Source: an uncultured Lachnospiraceae bacterium | GTDB lineage: Bacteria > Bacillota > Clostridia > Lachnospirales > Lachnospiraceae | DNA length: 51,083 nucleotides | Assembly (NCBI GenBank): GCA_910577825.1 | Contig: CAJTOK010000023.1 | Coordinates: 1-51,083, forward strand | Direction of reading: 5' to 3' | Part shown: positions 32,325 through 40,341 of the stretch, in pieces | How the letters are laid out: each line of letters begins with the position of its first letter | How positions within the stretch are numbered: the first letter of the stretch is position 1 | Translations under genes and position numbers: made by a program | The notes under the pieces: generated by a model | The model's input: only the letters and a program-made list of their open reading frames with translations | Database searches by the model: none | What the model was told of the DNA's origin: nothing

Positions 32325-32589
32325 GTTTTATGATTCGCTGCATTACCTGAATCTTTTGGAAAAAACAAAACCTGTACAATACATATATATACTAGAGTAT
32401 CCTGATGGAGATATTGTAACCCGTAAACGCCTGCGTGAAAGGATGAAACAGAAATTACCATTTGTTTTGCAGGAAAATATAGGAAATGGTAAGAAACTTA
32501 TAGAAGCTGTAGATGTTGTTTCTATAAAAGAATGGAATGAAGATGAAAATTATGGAAAATACCCAATTATGCCAATAGATTTAAGTTAA
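32305..32589 (+). pseudogene. 3' remnant of the ATPase partner gene
   Basis: An open frame from 32305 (after TAG 32302-32304) to TAA 32589, with only a weak TTG start at 32356 and no ribosome binding site. The translation YDSLHYLNLLEKTKPVQYIYIL ... RMKQKLPF ... IEAVDVVSIKEWNED resembles the C-terminal half of a small partner protein that, as I recall, follows AAA ATPases of this sort and has a PD-(D/E)XK-like first half. The nuclease-like half is missing here. It overlaps the end of the ATPase by 20 bases in another frame, as expected if one deletion joined the two genes. Confidence 0.45.
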
Positions 32590-32606
32590 AATAAACTTTG
32601 TATAAT

Positions 32607-32650
32607 AAAAGGCATAACAAATATTAACTGCATGTTATGCCTTTTATTTT
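32607..32650. terminator. Bidirectional terminator
   Basis: AAAAGGCATAAC (32607-32618) pairs with GTTATGCCTTTT (32634-32645); T-rich on the right and A-rich on the left, so it works on both strands between convergent genes. The stop of the AP2 gene (32624) lies in its loop. Confidence 0.8.
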
Positions 32651-33421
32651 ATCTGTTATTTTTATTGAATTATATAATTCCATATATTCTTTTGCTGGAA
32701 GGTCTTCTATATAATTTCTTTCAAAATGTTTTTTAATTCCTTTTGATTCCAGTATGTCTGCTGCCTTATTATATGCCGCTGCTGCTTTTTCTATTGAATT
32801 ATAACGGCCTACAATAAAATTGCCGTTAATGTGTATGCGTGTGGCATAACATACACCGCCTTTATATTTTTCTATAGTAACACCCTGGTACGGGTTAAGG
32901 ATTTTAATATTTTCATAACGGAAATCATAATTATTGCCATTAACAAACAGAAAATCTTTTCCAGGCCTTGCAAAGTTGCGTATACCATATCTTGATGCAA
33001 TATTTACCTGCATTCCATATTCTGTAACAAAAAGATGGCCGCCCCGCTGCATAATGCTGTGGTCAGAGTAATAAAAAAGGTCGTCCGCATCAAATATAAG
33101 CACATCCTGCACAGAAAGATAATAGTAAAAAAATTTCTTCTTTAAATATATAGGCGTCTTAATATAAATGCCATTATTTTTAAAATTAACAAGCACTACC
33201 CATTTATCAAAGGAAAGGGCTCTGCATATTCCATCAGAATAATCTTCAGGAATAAAAACCTGTCTATTATTTATAATATTTAATGCGTCAAGATAAGCAT
33301 TATGTGCTTTTTCCCCACTGTTAAAACTTCCAAGGCTTATATGTTTGGAACGGAATGTTACAGATGACCTGTAAGAGATATTCCCATCCTTTTTAACTGA
33401 TTTAAATACACCAGGCAGCAT
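32624..33421 (-). CDS. AP2-domain protein with degenerate HNH-like centre
   Basis: A 265-residue putative DNA-binding protein. The start is set at the internal Met (MLPGVFKSVKKDGNISY) because GGGGGAAATATG lies before it; the longer frame to 33472 begins with unlikely sequence. The N-terminus (ISYRSSVTFRSKHISLGSFNSGEKAHNAYLDAL) and the C-terminus (GVTIEKYKGGVCYATRIHINGNFIVGRYNSIEKAAAAYNKAA) each look like an AP2 fold. Between them FLFVNGNNYDFRYENIKIL echoes the DGNKLDNRRENL helix of HNH homing endonucleases, but the catalytic His residues are absent. It may be a homing-endonuclease derivative reduced to a DNA binder. It stands alone between two terminators or promoters. Confidence 0.65.
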   Translation of the reverse strand: MLPGVFKSVKKDGNISYRSSVTFRSKHISLGSFNSGEKAHNAYLDALNIINNRQVFIPEDYSDGICRALSFDKWVVLVNFKNNGIYIKTPIYLKKKFFYYYLSVQDVLIFDADDLFYYSDHSIMQRGGHLFVTEYGMQVNIASRYGIRNFARPGKDFLFVNGNNYDFRYENIKILNPYQGVTIEKYKGGVCYATRIHINGNFIVGRYNSIEKAAAAYNKAADILESKGIKKHFERNYIEDLPAKEYMELYNSIKITDKIKGITCS

Positions 33422-33588
33422 TTTTACATATTTCCCCCATAATAATACTGTTATTCTTATCCAGTATAACATAAAAACGGAATAAAAAAAATGTTTTAGC
33501 AGCAGAACAGGGGGAAATAAAAAATTATATATAAATTTGTAAATAAAATGAATAAAAATTTAAAAACCTCATATAATTTGTAATAGTT

Positions 33589-33617
33589 TTGTAACAATAA
33601 TTAATGATATTTAATAT
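33589..33617 (+). promoter_or_regulatory. Possible promoter of the SleB-type hydrolase
   Basis: TTGTAA (33589-33594), 17-base spacer, TAATAT (33612-33617). The region is very A/T-rich, so the match is weak evidence. A short hairpin, GCCGC-N7-GCGGC, lies just before the ribosome binding site. Confidence 0.35.
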
Positions 33618-33667
33618 TTAAACATTACTATTTTTGAGCCGCCTGAAAAGCGGCATGGAGGATTATT

Positions 33668-34315
33668 ATGAGAAAAGCAGCAAAAGGGGCATTGGCGGTA
33701 ATGACAGCTTTAAGTGCAACGCTTGTACCAGCGGCCAGCAACGCATCAGTTGTAATGGCGCCTGCACCAGTAAAAGATGCTTCTTCACAAAGAGTTATTA
33801 TACTACAGCCTGAGAACCGTATTGTGGAAAATGCTAATAATTACAGCAGGATAAAAAGGTTAAGTGACAACCATGAGAAAAGGGCACAGATACAGGAGGC
33901 AGCACGTATTAAGAAAAGCTGCGGGGTAGCTGTATCAGCTTCTGACAGGGTTATACTTGAAAGAATTGTTGAAGCAGAAGCAGGTGGTGAGGACCACAAG
34001 GGGAAAGTGCTTGTAGCTAATGTTGTATTGAACAGGGTTAAAAGCAAATCATTTCCATCTACAGTTGAAGAGGTGGTTTTTGCGCACAGGGGTTCTACTT
34101 ACCAGTTTTCACCTATATATGATGGAAGGTATTATACAATAGATGTATCAGATGATACTAAAAAAGCTGTAAAAGATGCTTTAAATGGTGTTGACCATTC
34201 ACAGGGGGCACTTTATTTTATGGAAAGGGCATATGCAGATTCAGACAATGCTTCATGGTTTGACAGATGCTTAACAAGGCTGTTTAGTTACCGTTGCCAT
34301 GAATTTTATAAATAA
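33668..34315 (+). CDS. Secreted SleB-type cell-wall hydrolase
   Basis: A 215-residue exported peptidoglycan hydrolase (Hydrolase_2 / SleB-CwlJ family). ATG 33668 follows CATGGAGGATT. A signal peptide spans about residues 1-28 (KGALAVMTALSATLVPAASNAS). The catalytic domain begins near residue 97: DRVILERIVEAEAGGEDHKGKVLVANVVLNRV, with the catalytic Glu in the EAEAGGE motif, then YQFSPIYDGRYY and HSQGALYFMERA. In spore formers these are lytic transglycosylase-like enzymes acting on cortex; similar secreted forms occur in non-sporulating Lachnospiraceae, so vegetative wall remodelling is equally possible. It lacks an N-terminal peptidoglycan-binding repeat. Confidence 0.85.
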   Translation: MRKAAKGALAVMTALSATLVPAASNASVVMAPAPVKDASSQRVIILQPENRIVENANNYSRIKRLSDNHEKRAQIQEAARIKKSCGVAVSASDRVILERIVEAEAGGEDHKGKVLVANVVLNRVKSKSFPSTVEEVVFAHRGSTYQFSPIYDGRYYTIDVSDDTKKAVKDALNGVDHSQGALYFMERAYADSDNASWFDRCLTRLFSYRCHEFYK

Positions 34316-34348
34316 ATTCTTAATTCTTAATAAAAGATATTCTGTATG

Positions 34349-34375
34349 GGCGTACTGTATGGTGCGCCTTTCTTA
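34349..34375 (+). terminator. Terminator after the SleB-type gene
   Basis: GGCGTAC (34349-34355) pairs with GTGCGCC (34362-34368, one G-U pair), followed by TTTCTT. Confidence 0.55.
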
Positions 34376-34428
34376 TATTTGTCCAGTGATGTTTAAATTT
34401 ATTGCCAGTAACTTTTTGACAAAGGTTC

Positions 34429-34457
34429 TTGAAATTAGCGGCATGTTATTGTATAAT
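34429..34457 (+). promoter_or_regulatory. Sigma-A promoter of thrC
   Basis: TTGAAA (34429-34434), 17-base spacer, TATAAT (34452-34457), 89 bases before the start. No T-box motif lies in the leader. Confidence 0.7.
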
Positions 34458-34545
34458 AGATGCCGTATTTATGTTTACATATTTAGAATTATTAATAATG
34501 TATATTGGTTCTAATGCTGCATTACACAGCGGAATGGAGGAAATA

Positions 34546-36033
34546 ATGGAACTTTTGTATCAGAGTACACGTAGTAAAGGGGTTAAGGTTACTGCATCAC
34601 AGGCAATTTTAAAAGGGCTGGCAGATGATGGCGGGCTTTTTGTGCCTGAAAAGATACCAGGGCTTGATATTTCCATTGAAGATATTGCGGGGATGTCTTA
34701 TAAAGAAACTGCCTATGAGGTAATGAAACTGTTCTTAACTGATTTTACAGAGACAGAATTAAAGTCATGTATTGGCAAGGCATATGATAGTAAGTTTGAT
34801 ACTGGTGAAATTGCTCCATTAACAGAGAAAGCAGGAGTTTATTATCTTGAACTGTTCCACGGTGCTACAATAGCCTTTAAGGATATGGCGCTTTCAATAC
34901 TCCCGCACCTTCTTACTGCTTCAGCAAAGAAGAATAATGTTAATAAAGAGATAGTAATCCTTACAGCAACATCTGGTGATACTGGCAAGGCTGCAATGGC
35001 AGGGTTTGCAGATGTGCCTGGCACAAGGATTATTGTATTTTACCCTAAGAACGGCGTAAGCAGGATACAGGAAAGGCAGATGGTTACACAGAAGGGCAGT
35101 AATACATCTGTTATAGGGATAACGGGCAATTTTGATGATGCACAGAGCGGTGTCAAGGCAATGTTTAACAATAAAGAGCTGGCAAGGGCACTGGACGGGC
35201 ATAATTACCAGTTTTCTTCTGCCAATTCAATTAATATAGGGCGTCTTGTGCCACAGGTGGTTTACTATGTATATTCATATGCAAAGCTTGTTGCAAAAGG
35301 TGTAATCCAGTCTGGAAGCCCGGTTAATTTTGTAGTGCCTACAGGCAATTTTGGAAATATACTTGCAGCATACTACGCCAAAAATATGGGAATCCCTGTT
35401 GGAAAACTTATTTGTGCATCTAATGAAAACAAGGTATTGTTTGATTTCTTTGAAACAGGCGTTTATGATAAGAACCGTGAATTTATGCTTACATCATCAC
35501 CATCAATGGACATACTTGTTTCCAGCAACCTTGAACGCCTGTTATTTAAAATTGCAGGGGAAGACGCAGAAGCCACCAGGGGCATGATGGAGGCGCTTGC
35601 CAGTGAAGGGAAATATACAATTACAGCAGATATGAAGGCGCAGATGGCAGATTTTGCAGGCGGATGGGCAAGTGAAGAAGAAACAGCCGCAGAAATTAAA
35701 AGGGTATATGAAGAAACAGGGTATGTAATGGATACGCATACAGCCGTTGCATCTGCTGTTTACCGTGCTTATAAAGAAAAGACAAAAGATAACACTGTTA
35801 CTGTAATTGCATCAACAGCAAGCCCGTATAAATTCGGTACAAGTGTAATGGGTGCTATTGGCAGCGGGTACAAAGGGATGGATGATTTTGCACTGGTTGA
35901 TGAATTAAGCAGGATATCGGGGACAGATATACCAAAAGCGGTAGAAGAGATACGTACAGCGCCTGTGCTGCACAGCACGGTGTGCAAAACAGAAGATATG
36001 CAGAAGGAAGTGGAGAAAATCCTTGGCATATAG
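34546..36033 (+). CDS. thrC: Threonine synthase
   Basis: PLP enzyme that makes threonine from O-phosphohomoserine. The start is ATG 34546 (MELLYQSTRSKGVKVTASQAIL) with GGAGG (34536-34540) upstream; the open frame to 34429 is untranslated leader. The product is 495 residues, the longer fungal/clostridial-type synthase. The PLP lysine is in ELFHGATIAFKDMALSILP; phosphate binding is by TATSGDTGKAAMAGF; VPTGNFGNILAAYYAKNMG is also typical. It stands alone with its own promoter and terminator, away from hom and thrB. Confidence 0.95.
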   Translation: MELLYQSTRSKGVKVTASQAILKGLADDGGLFVPEKIPGLDISIEDIAGMSYKETAYEVMKLFLTDFTETELKSCIGKAYDSKFDTGEIAPLTEKAGVYYLELFHGATIAFKDMALSILPHLLTASAKKNNVNKEIVILTATSGDTGKAAMAGFADVPGTRIIVFYPKNGVSRIQERQMVTQKGSNTSVIGITGNFDDAQSGVKAMFNNKELARALDGHNYQFSSANSINIGRLVPQVVYYVYSYAKLVAKGVIQSGSPVNFVVPTGNFGNILAAYYAKNMGIPVGKLICASNENKVLFDFFETGVYDKNREFMLTSSPSMDILVSSNLERLLFKIAGEDAEATRGMMEALASEGKYTITADMKAQMADFAGGWASEEETAAEIKRVYEETGYVMDTHTAVASAVYRAYKEKTKDNTVTVIASTASPYKFGTSVMGAIGSGYKGMDDFALVDELSRISGTDIPKAVEEIRTAPVLHSTVCKTEDMQKEVEKILGI

Positions 36034-36067
36034 ATTATAATAAGTATTATTCATAAAAATAACGGGG

Positions 36068-36115
36068 GCATCATATATATTAGTGTTTTTTGCAAATATA
36101 TATGGTGCTTGTTTT
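36068..36115 (+). terminator. Terminator of thrC
   Basis: GCATCATATATATT (36068-36081) pairs with AATATATATGGTGC (36095-36108, one G-U pair), followed by TTGTTTT. Confidence 0.7.
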
Positions 36116-36187
36116 ACTCTATAAGGAAGTTCTTCTTATGGGATATTGCGGCATTTATGGATATTACTAATATTTTGGAGGAAGTAT

Positions 36188-37960
36188 ATGAAAAAATCCA
36201 GCAGAAAATTAATTAGTTTTTTAATTGCATTAGCACTGGTATTAACAATGGCAGATATACCATTTGCATATGCAAAAAACAGTGTACAGGCAGTCACGGA
36301 ATTAACACAGCAGCCAGCAGTTCCAGCAACAGGCCCGGCAGCAGGCATTGTGACAGGCCCGGCATTGACAACAGGCCCGGCTGTAACTTTAACACCATCA
36401 CCAGAACCAACGTCAGGGCCTGGACAGAAACCAACGCCAGCACCAACAGCCAGGCCAACATCAAAACCATCACCAAAGCCGACAAAAGGCCCTGTAAAAG
36501 ATAATACTCCATTTACAATAAAAGTTAAAAAGGCAGGCAGTGAAAAACTTGCCATTTCATGGGCTAAAAGAAAATCTGCAAATAAATATAAAGTATGGCA
36601 GAAAAAGCAGGGTGCTAAAAAATGGAAAGTTATTAAAACTACAAAGCAGCTAAAATACAATGTGAAGATTAAAAAAGGCAGGCGTTATAAATACAGGGTT
36701 ACAGCTATATTTGGCAAGAAAAAGGTTATGGCAAGGACAGAAAATATAACTGCATGTATACCAGCGGATGCTGCAAATATTTTATATAAAAGGGTGGCAA
36801 GCCGCAAAGTGGATATTTCATGGAAAAGGGGGAAATGCACTAAAAGTTTTATAGTATATAGAAGACTTGGGAAAGGGCGTTTTAAAAGGGTGGCTACGGT
36901 AAAAAAGGCAAAGTACCATGATGATTCTGTCGCCATAAATAAAAAATACGCTTATAAGATTCTGCCTGTATATGATAATGAAAAAGTAAAAATATATGGC
37001 AGCAATACATATATAAGGGTTATGCTTAAGGATGAAATTAATACAGACCTGCAGAATTACAGCTATAAAGAACTGTGCAGTGATATAGAAGCGCTTAGCG
37101 GGCTTTATGGCAGCCATTTTCATTATAATATTATCGGGCAGTCAGAAGATGGAAGGAATATTTATGACATTGTAATCGGCAACCAGTATGCAGCCCAGTC
37201 TGTACTTGTTGTTGCACAGCTTCATGCAAGGGAATATATGACTTCACAGTTATGTATGAAACAGATAGAATATTACTTGCAGAATTATAATGAAGAACTG
37301 GACGGGGTCAAAGTATCAGATGTATTAAATAAAGTTGCAATACATTATGTACCTATGGCAAATCCTGATGGTGCGGCAATATCACAGTTTGGTTTTACAG
37401 CAATAAATAATAAATCACTGCGCAAAAAGCTTTTAAAGATGCCAGGTGCAGATAACCCTTCATTATGGAAAGCTAATGCCAGGGGGGTTGACCTTAATAA
37501 GAATTACCCATATGAATATGTTGCAGACCAGGGGACACGTGGCAGTGAAGGTTACACAGGGCCTAAAAGGTGCAGTGAAAGCGAAACACAGGCAATAATG
37601 GCTCTGGTTAACAGGCTTAAAAACAGCACAACAGTAAAAGGACAGATTAATTACCATGCTACAGGTTCAATAGTATTTGGGGATTATGAAGGCCCGCTTA
37701 AAGAAATAATAGACAAGATGTATACACTTGCCTGTGATATTACAGGTTATACAAGCGCTGCCAGCTATAATGGTGACAGCAAGTCAGTTGGAAACCTGAG
37801 GGAATTTGTAATGTATAAAAAGAACCTGCCAAGCATTACACTTGAAATAGGGAAGTCACCATGCCCGCTGCCAAAAAGTGAATTTAAAGATGTGTGGAAG
37901 AGAAATAAAAACCTTGTATTAAAGGAAACAGAAATGCTTATTAACTATAAAGGTGAATAA
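36188..37960 (+). CDS. Secreted M14 zinc carboxypeptidase with Pro/Thr stalk
   Basis: A 590-residue exported metallopeptidase. ATG 36188 follows TTTTGGAGGAAG; the signal peptide is about residues 1-29 (LISFLIALALVLTMADIPFAYA). Residues about 40-105 are a Pro/Thr/Gly stalk (ATGPAAGIVTGPA, TPAPTARPTSKPSPKPT). Residues about 110-285 are two Lys-rich fibronectin-III-like repeats (KLAISWAKRKSANKYKVW and KVDISWKRGKCTKSFIVY). The catalytic domain has the zinc motif HAREYMTSQ (His346, Glu349), NPDGAAISQFG, ARGVDLNKNYPYEY, the distal zinc His in INYHATGSI and the catalytic Glu in ITLEIGKSPCPL. Likely substrates are peptide stems of peptidoglycan or extracellular peptides. A 73-bp repeat begins eight bases after the stop. 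Confidence 0.88.
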   Translation: MKKSSRKLISFLIALALVLTMADIPFAYAKNSVQAVTELTQQPAVPATGPAAGIVTGPALTTGPAVTLTPSPEPTSGPGQKPTPAPTARPTSKPSPKPTKGPVKDNTPFTIKVKKAGSEKLAISWAKRKSANKYKVWQKKQGAKKWKVIKTTKQLKYNVKIKKGRRYKYRVTAIFGKKKVMARTENITACIPADAANILYKRVASRKVDISWKRGKCTKSFIVYRRLGKGRFKRVATVKKAKYHDDSVAINKKYAYKILPVYDNEKVKIYGSNTYIRVMLKDEINTDLQNYSYKELCSDIEALSGLYGSHFHYNIIGQSEDGRNIYDIVIGNQYAAQSVLVVAQLHAREYMTSQLCMKQIEYYLQNYNEELDGVKVSDVLNKVAIHYVPMANPDGAAISQFGFTAINNKSLRKKLLKMPGADNPSLWKANARGVDLNKNYPYEYVADQGTRGSEGYTGPKRCSESETQAIMALVNRLKNSTTVKGQINYHATGSIVFGDYEGPLKEIIDKMYTLACDITGYTSAASYNGDSKSVGNLREFVMYKKNLPSITLEIGKSPCPLPKSEFKDVWKRNKNLVLKETEMLINYKGE

Positions 37961-37967
37961 ATATATG

Positions 37968-38040
37968 GACTGGCAGTTCCAAAGTGCCCCTTTGCAAACC
38001 AACAGCTGTCCATTGGAAGCACTTTGGAATTTGCCAGCTA
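37968..38040 (+). repeat. 73-bp palindromic repeat, copy B
   Basis: Begins GACTGGCAGTTCCAAAGTG and ends CACTTTGGAATTTGCCAGC; these ends are inverted repeats that can form a stem of about 19 pairs. The central 33 bases match copy A (23284-23356, reverse strand) closely and copy C poorly. It lies just after the M14 gene and before the convergent HAAS gene, so it may also end transcription or shape the 3' end. Confidence 0.85.
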
Positions 38041-38084
38041 ATTTACCTTTACTATATTTAAATCCTTTAGTGTTGTTATAGTTT

Positions 38085-38459
38085 TTATTCAATAATAATT
38101 TTTTCATGTGTGATAATACTGTTGTGTATTTCCTTATATAGCTTTATGTTAGTACCTGCACTGATGGTAAAACCAGCCAGGGTAAATATTAATATACAAT
38201 AAATACAGAAACGTATAATTCTTGTTGTACGGATTTTTTGCATAATATATCCAGTATCTGCCCCTTCATAGTATCCGGTTACTATATCCACAGGAGTCCC
38301 AAAATTTTGTTGTAATTCATCATAGGTAATATCTGGTTTTATTTCATTTAGCTCTGTAATCCGTATTTTATAATCTTTTATAAGCCGCTTTTCCTGACGG
38401 CCTCTGGACGGGATAACTGATTTGATATCCCTGTAATATTTTTTAGAATTTTTATTCAT
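38085..38459 (-). CDS. HAAS-domain membrane protein paired with PadR
   Basis: A 124-residue protein: a soluble helical N-terminal part of about 80 residues (YYRDIKSVIP, RLIKDYKIRITELNEIKPDITYDELQQNFGTPVDIVTGYY) resembling HAAS (helical domain associated with PadR) and one transmembrane helix (IIRFCIYCILIFTLAGFTISA) with a short outer tail. The ATG overlaps the PadR stop by four bases (ATGA), so the pair is translationally coupled. In this family the membrane partner is thought to modulate the PadR regulator; that is inferred from context. Confidence 0.75.
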   Translation of the reverse strand: MNKNSKKYYRDIKSVIPSRGRQEKRLIKDYKIRITELNEIKPDITYDELQQNFGTPVDIVTGYYEGADTGYIMQKIRTTRIIRFCIYCILIFTLAGFTISAGTNIKLYKEIHNSIITHEKIIIE

Positions 38460-38812
38460 TGGACTTCCTCTATTTTTGAAAAATCAAAATGTAAAATTTT
38501 TTCAATACTTCCAGTGACCTGGTAATAATCTTTTAATAACTGTTCCAGGTGTTTTTCGCCTTCTGGTTCAATATGGTAGTAAACTTTAACCAGGCGTTTT
38601 CCAGCCTGTTTTTTATAATCTGAAATATATTTATTATCAATCATCTTATAAAATGCTGGGTATAATGAACCTTCAGGAAATGATAAACCACCATCAGAAA
38701 GTTTGGTAATATATTGTGAAATCTGGTATGCGTAACAATCACCATAATGTTTCAGGATATGCAGCACTACCAGCTCACAAGACCCGCTTTTAAAGCTGTT
38801 TCTTGTTGCCAT
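38456..38812 (-). CDS. PadR family transcriptional regulator
   Basis: A 118-residue winged-helix regulator. The start is supported by CAGGAGGAATATT. Family features: the opening KSGSCELVVLHILKHYGDCYAYQISQYI, the wing EGSLYPAFYKMIDNKYISDYKKQAGKRLVKVYYHIEPEGEKHLEQLL and a C-terminal dimerisation helix. PadR proteins repress genes for transporters or small-molecule responses; the ligand cannot be told. It forms a two-gene operon with the HAAS protein; a promoter on this strand would overlap the one facing the LRR gene. Confidence 0.85.
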   Translation of the reverse strand: MATRNSFKSGSCELVVLHILKHYGDCYAYQISQYITKLSDGGLSFPEGSLYPAFYKMIDNKYISDYKKQAGKRLVKVYYHIEPEGEKHLEQLLKDYYQVTGSIEKILHFDFSKIEEVQ

Positions 38813-38881
38813 AATATTCCTCCTGTATATAGTTATAACATAAAACCGGAAAAAGTAAATACCTATTTTATCTAAATAATT

Positions 38882-38909
38882 ATTGACAAAAATAATTAAA
38901 AGTATATAA
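38882..38909 (+). promoter_or_regulatory. Sigma-A promoter of the LRR protein gene
   Basis: TTGACA (38882-38887), 16-base spacer, TATAAT (38904-38909). The leader to the TTG start at 39014 is about 100 bases. Confidence 0.75.
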
Positions 38910-39013
38910 TAAGTAACAGAACAGCCAGTTTATTATAAAAAGAATATATATAATTGTATTCTGGTTAATAGCAATATACATGGATTTTATCTTAAAATAG
39001 GGAGGGTTAAAGT

Positions 39014-40309
39014 TTGAAACTAAACAAAAAGGCTATTGCAGCATTTTCAGCATTTTTATTAATTTCACTGGCAAATGGTACAGTTACAGCAAAAGCAGAG
39101 GGTAAATTACCAGTAACAAAAAGCATTGGAATTACAGCAGTACCAAAAGAGAAAACTATTATAAAGGGCAGTACCAAAAAACAGGTTTATAGTAAACATA
39201 AAAAAGATGTTGTAAATTTAAGGAAAATAATTAAAGCGCAAAGGAAACTGGGTGCAGATGTAAGTACCAATTTAGACAGTAAAGAGTATACATGGTCAAA
39301 ACATGGAAGACTGACAGGCATTTACTGGAGCGGCAAGGGGCTTAAAGGTACACTTTCATTAGAAAAAAAGCGTTCTTCACTGTTTTACAGGCTAAAGAAT
39401 TTAGATGTAAGTAATAATACAAAACTGGAAGAATTATACTGTCCAGGCAATGAAATATTTGGAAAAAGTTATGGCATTGGAAATTTTAATGCAGATGGCT
39501 GTACAGCTTTAGAAAAACTGGAATGTTATAATAACCAGATTAAGAACCTTGATGTAAGTTCCTGTGTAAAATTATCTTACCTGTCCTGTGGCGGCAACCA
39601 GTTAAAAAGCCTCAATTTAAGTAAAAATATATTATTAGAAAAACTGGAATTTTATGGTAACCAGATTAAAAATCTTGATATAAGTCCATGTACAGAACTA
39701 TCTTACCTGTCCTGTGGCAGCAACCAGTTAAAAAGCCTTGATTTAAGCAGCAATACAAAACTGGAAGAATTGTATTGTGGCATGAACCAGCTGGAAGAAT
39801 TTGATTTAAGTGGGAATAAAACATTAAAAATCTTATACTGCAATGATAACCCGTTATCAGGACTTGATTTAAGTAAAAATACAAAATTAAAAAGACTGGT
39901 TTGTGATAATAGCGGGCTGGCAAGCCTTAATGTAAGCCATAATACAGAACTGGAATACCTGTATTGTTATAAAAACAAATTAAAGAAACTTGATGTAAAT
40001 AAAAATACAGCATTAACAGATATTAATTGTGAAAACAACCAGCTGGAGGAACTTAGTTTAAGCAATAATAAAGCATTAGTAGCGCTGCATTGTGGCGGCA
40101 ACAGGATTAAGGAACTTGATATAAGCAACAATACAGCATTAGCAGCGCTGTATTGCAGTGGTAACAGGATTAAGGAACTTGATATAAGCAATAATACGGC
40201 ATTGCAGGAACTGTTTTGTAATGATAACAAGTTAACAAAACTGGATATTAGTAATTGTAAAAAGCTTTCTTTTTATAACTGGGATTCTTCTGTAACTATT
40301 ATAAAATAA
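39014..40309 (+). CDS. Secreted leucine-rich-repeat protein
   Basis: A 431-residue exported LRR protein. The start is TTG 39014, with GGAGGG (39001-39006) seven bases upstream. Residues about 1-28 are a signal peptide (KKAIAAFSAFLLISLANGTVTAKA). After a Lys-rich segment, residues about 125-420 hold thirteen or so repeats of about 21 residues of the pattern L-x-C-x-x-N-x-L-x-x-LDLSxNTxLxx, with Cys in most units, as in internalin-like and gut Clostridia LRR proteins. No LPxTG or wall-binding domain, so it is probably released or held by other means. It likely binds a protein or glycan partner; which is unknown. Confidence 0.85.
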   Translation: MKLNKKAIAAFSAFLLISLANGTVTAKAEGKLPVTKSIGITAVPKEKTIIKGSTKKQVYSKHKKDVVNLRKIIKAQRKLGADVSTNLDSKEYTWSKHGRLTGIYWSGKGLKGTLSLEKKRSSLFYRLKNLDVSNNTKLEELYCPGNEIFGKSYGIGNFNADGCTALEKLECYNNQIKNLDVSSCVKLSYLSCGGNQLKSLNLSKNILLEKLEFYGNQIKNLDISPCTELSYLSCGSNQLKSLDLSSNTKLEELYCGMNQLEEFDLSGNKTLKILYCNDNPLSGLDLSKNTKLKRLVCDNSGLASLNVSHNTELEYLYCYKNKLKKLDVNKNTALTDINCENNQLEELSLSNNKALVALHCGGNRIKELDISNNTALAALYCSGNRIKELDISNNTALQELFCNDNKLTKLDISNCKKLSFYNWDSSVTIIK

Positions 40310-40322
40310 AGATAGCAGGAAA

Positions 40323-40341
40323 ACCAGTTACTGGTATTTTT
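40323..40341. terminator. Short hairpin between convergent genes
   Basis: ACCAG (40323-40327), loop TTA, CTGGT (40331-40335), then ATTTTTT. The three-base loop contains the stop of the minus-strand nuclease gene. Weak but placed where a terminator is expected. Confidence 0.4.

Noticed and set aside
34376..34545. T-box riboswitch before threonine synthase
   Set aside because: No T-box sequence, specifier stem or terminator/antiterminator pair is visible in the leader.
37919..38107. 62-codon minus-strand open frame over repeat copy B
   Set aside because: The frame exists only because of the palindromic repeat; no start signals.
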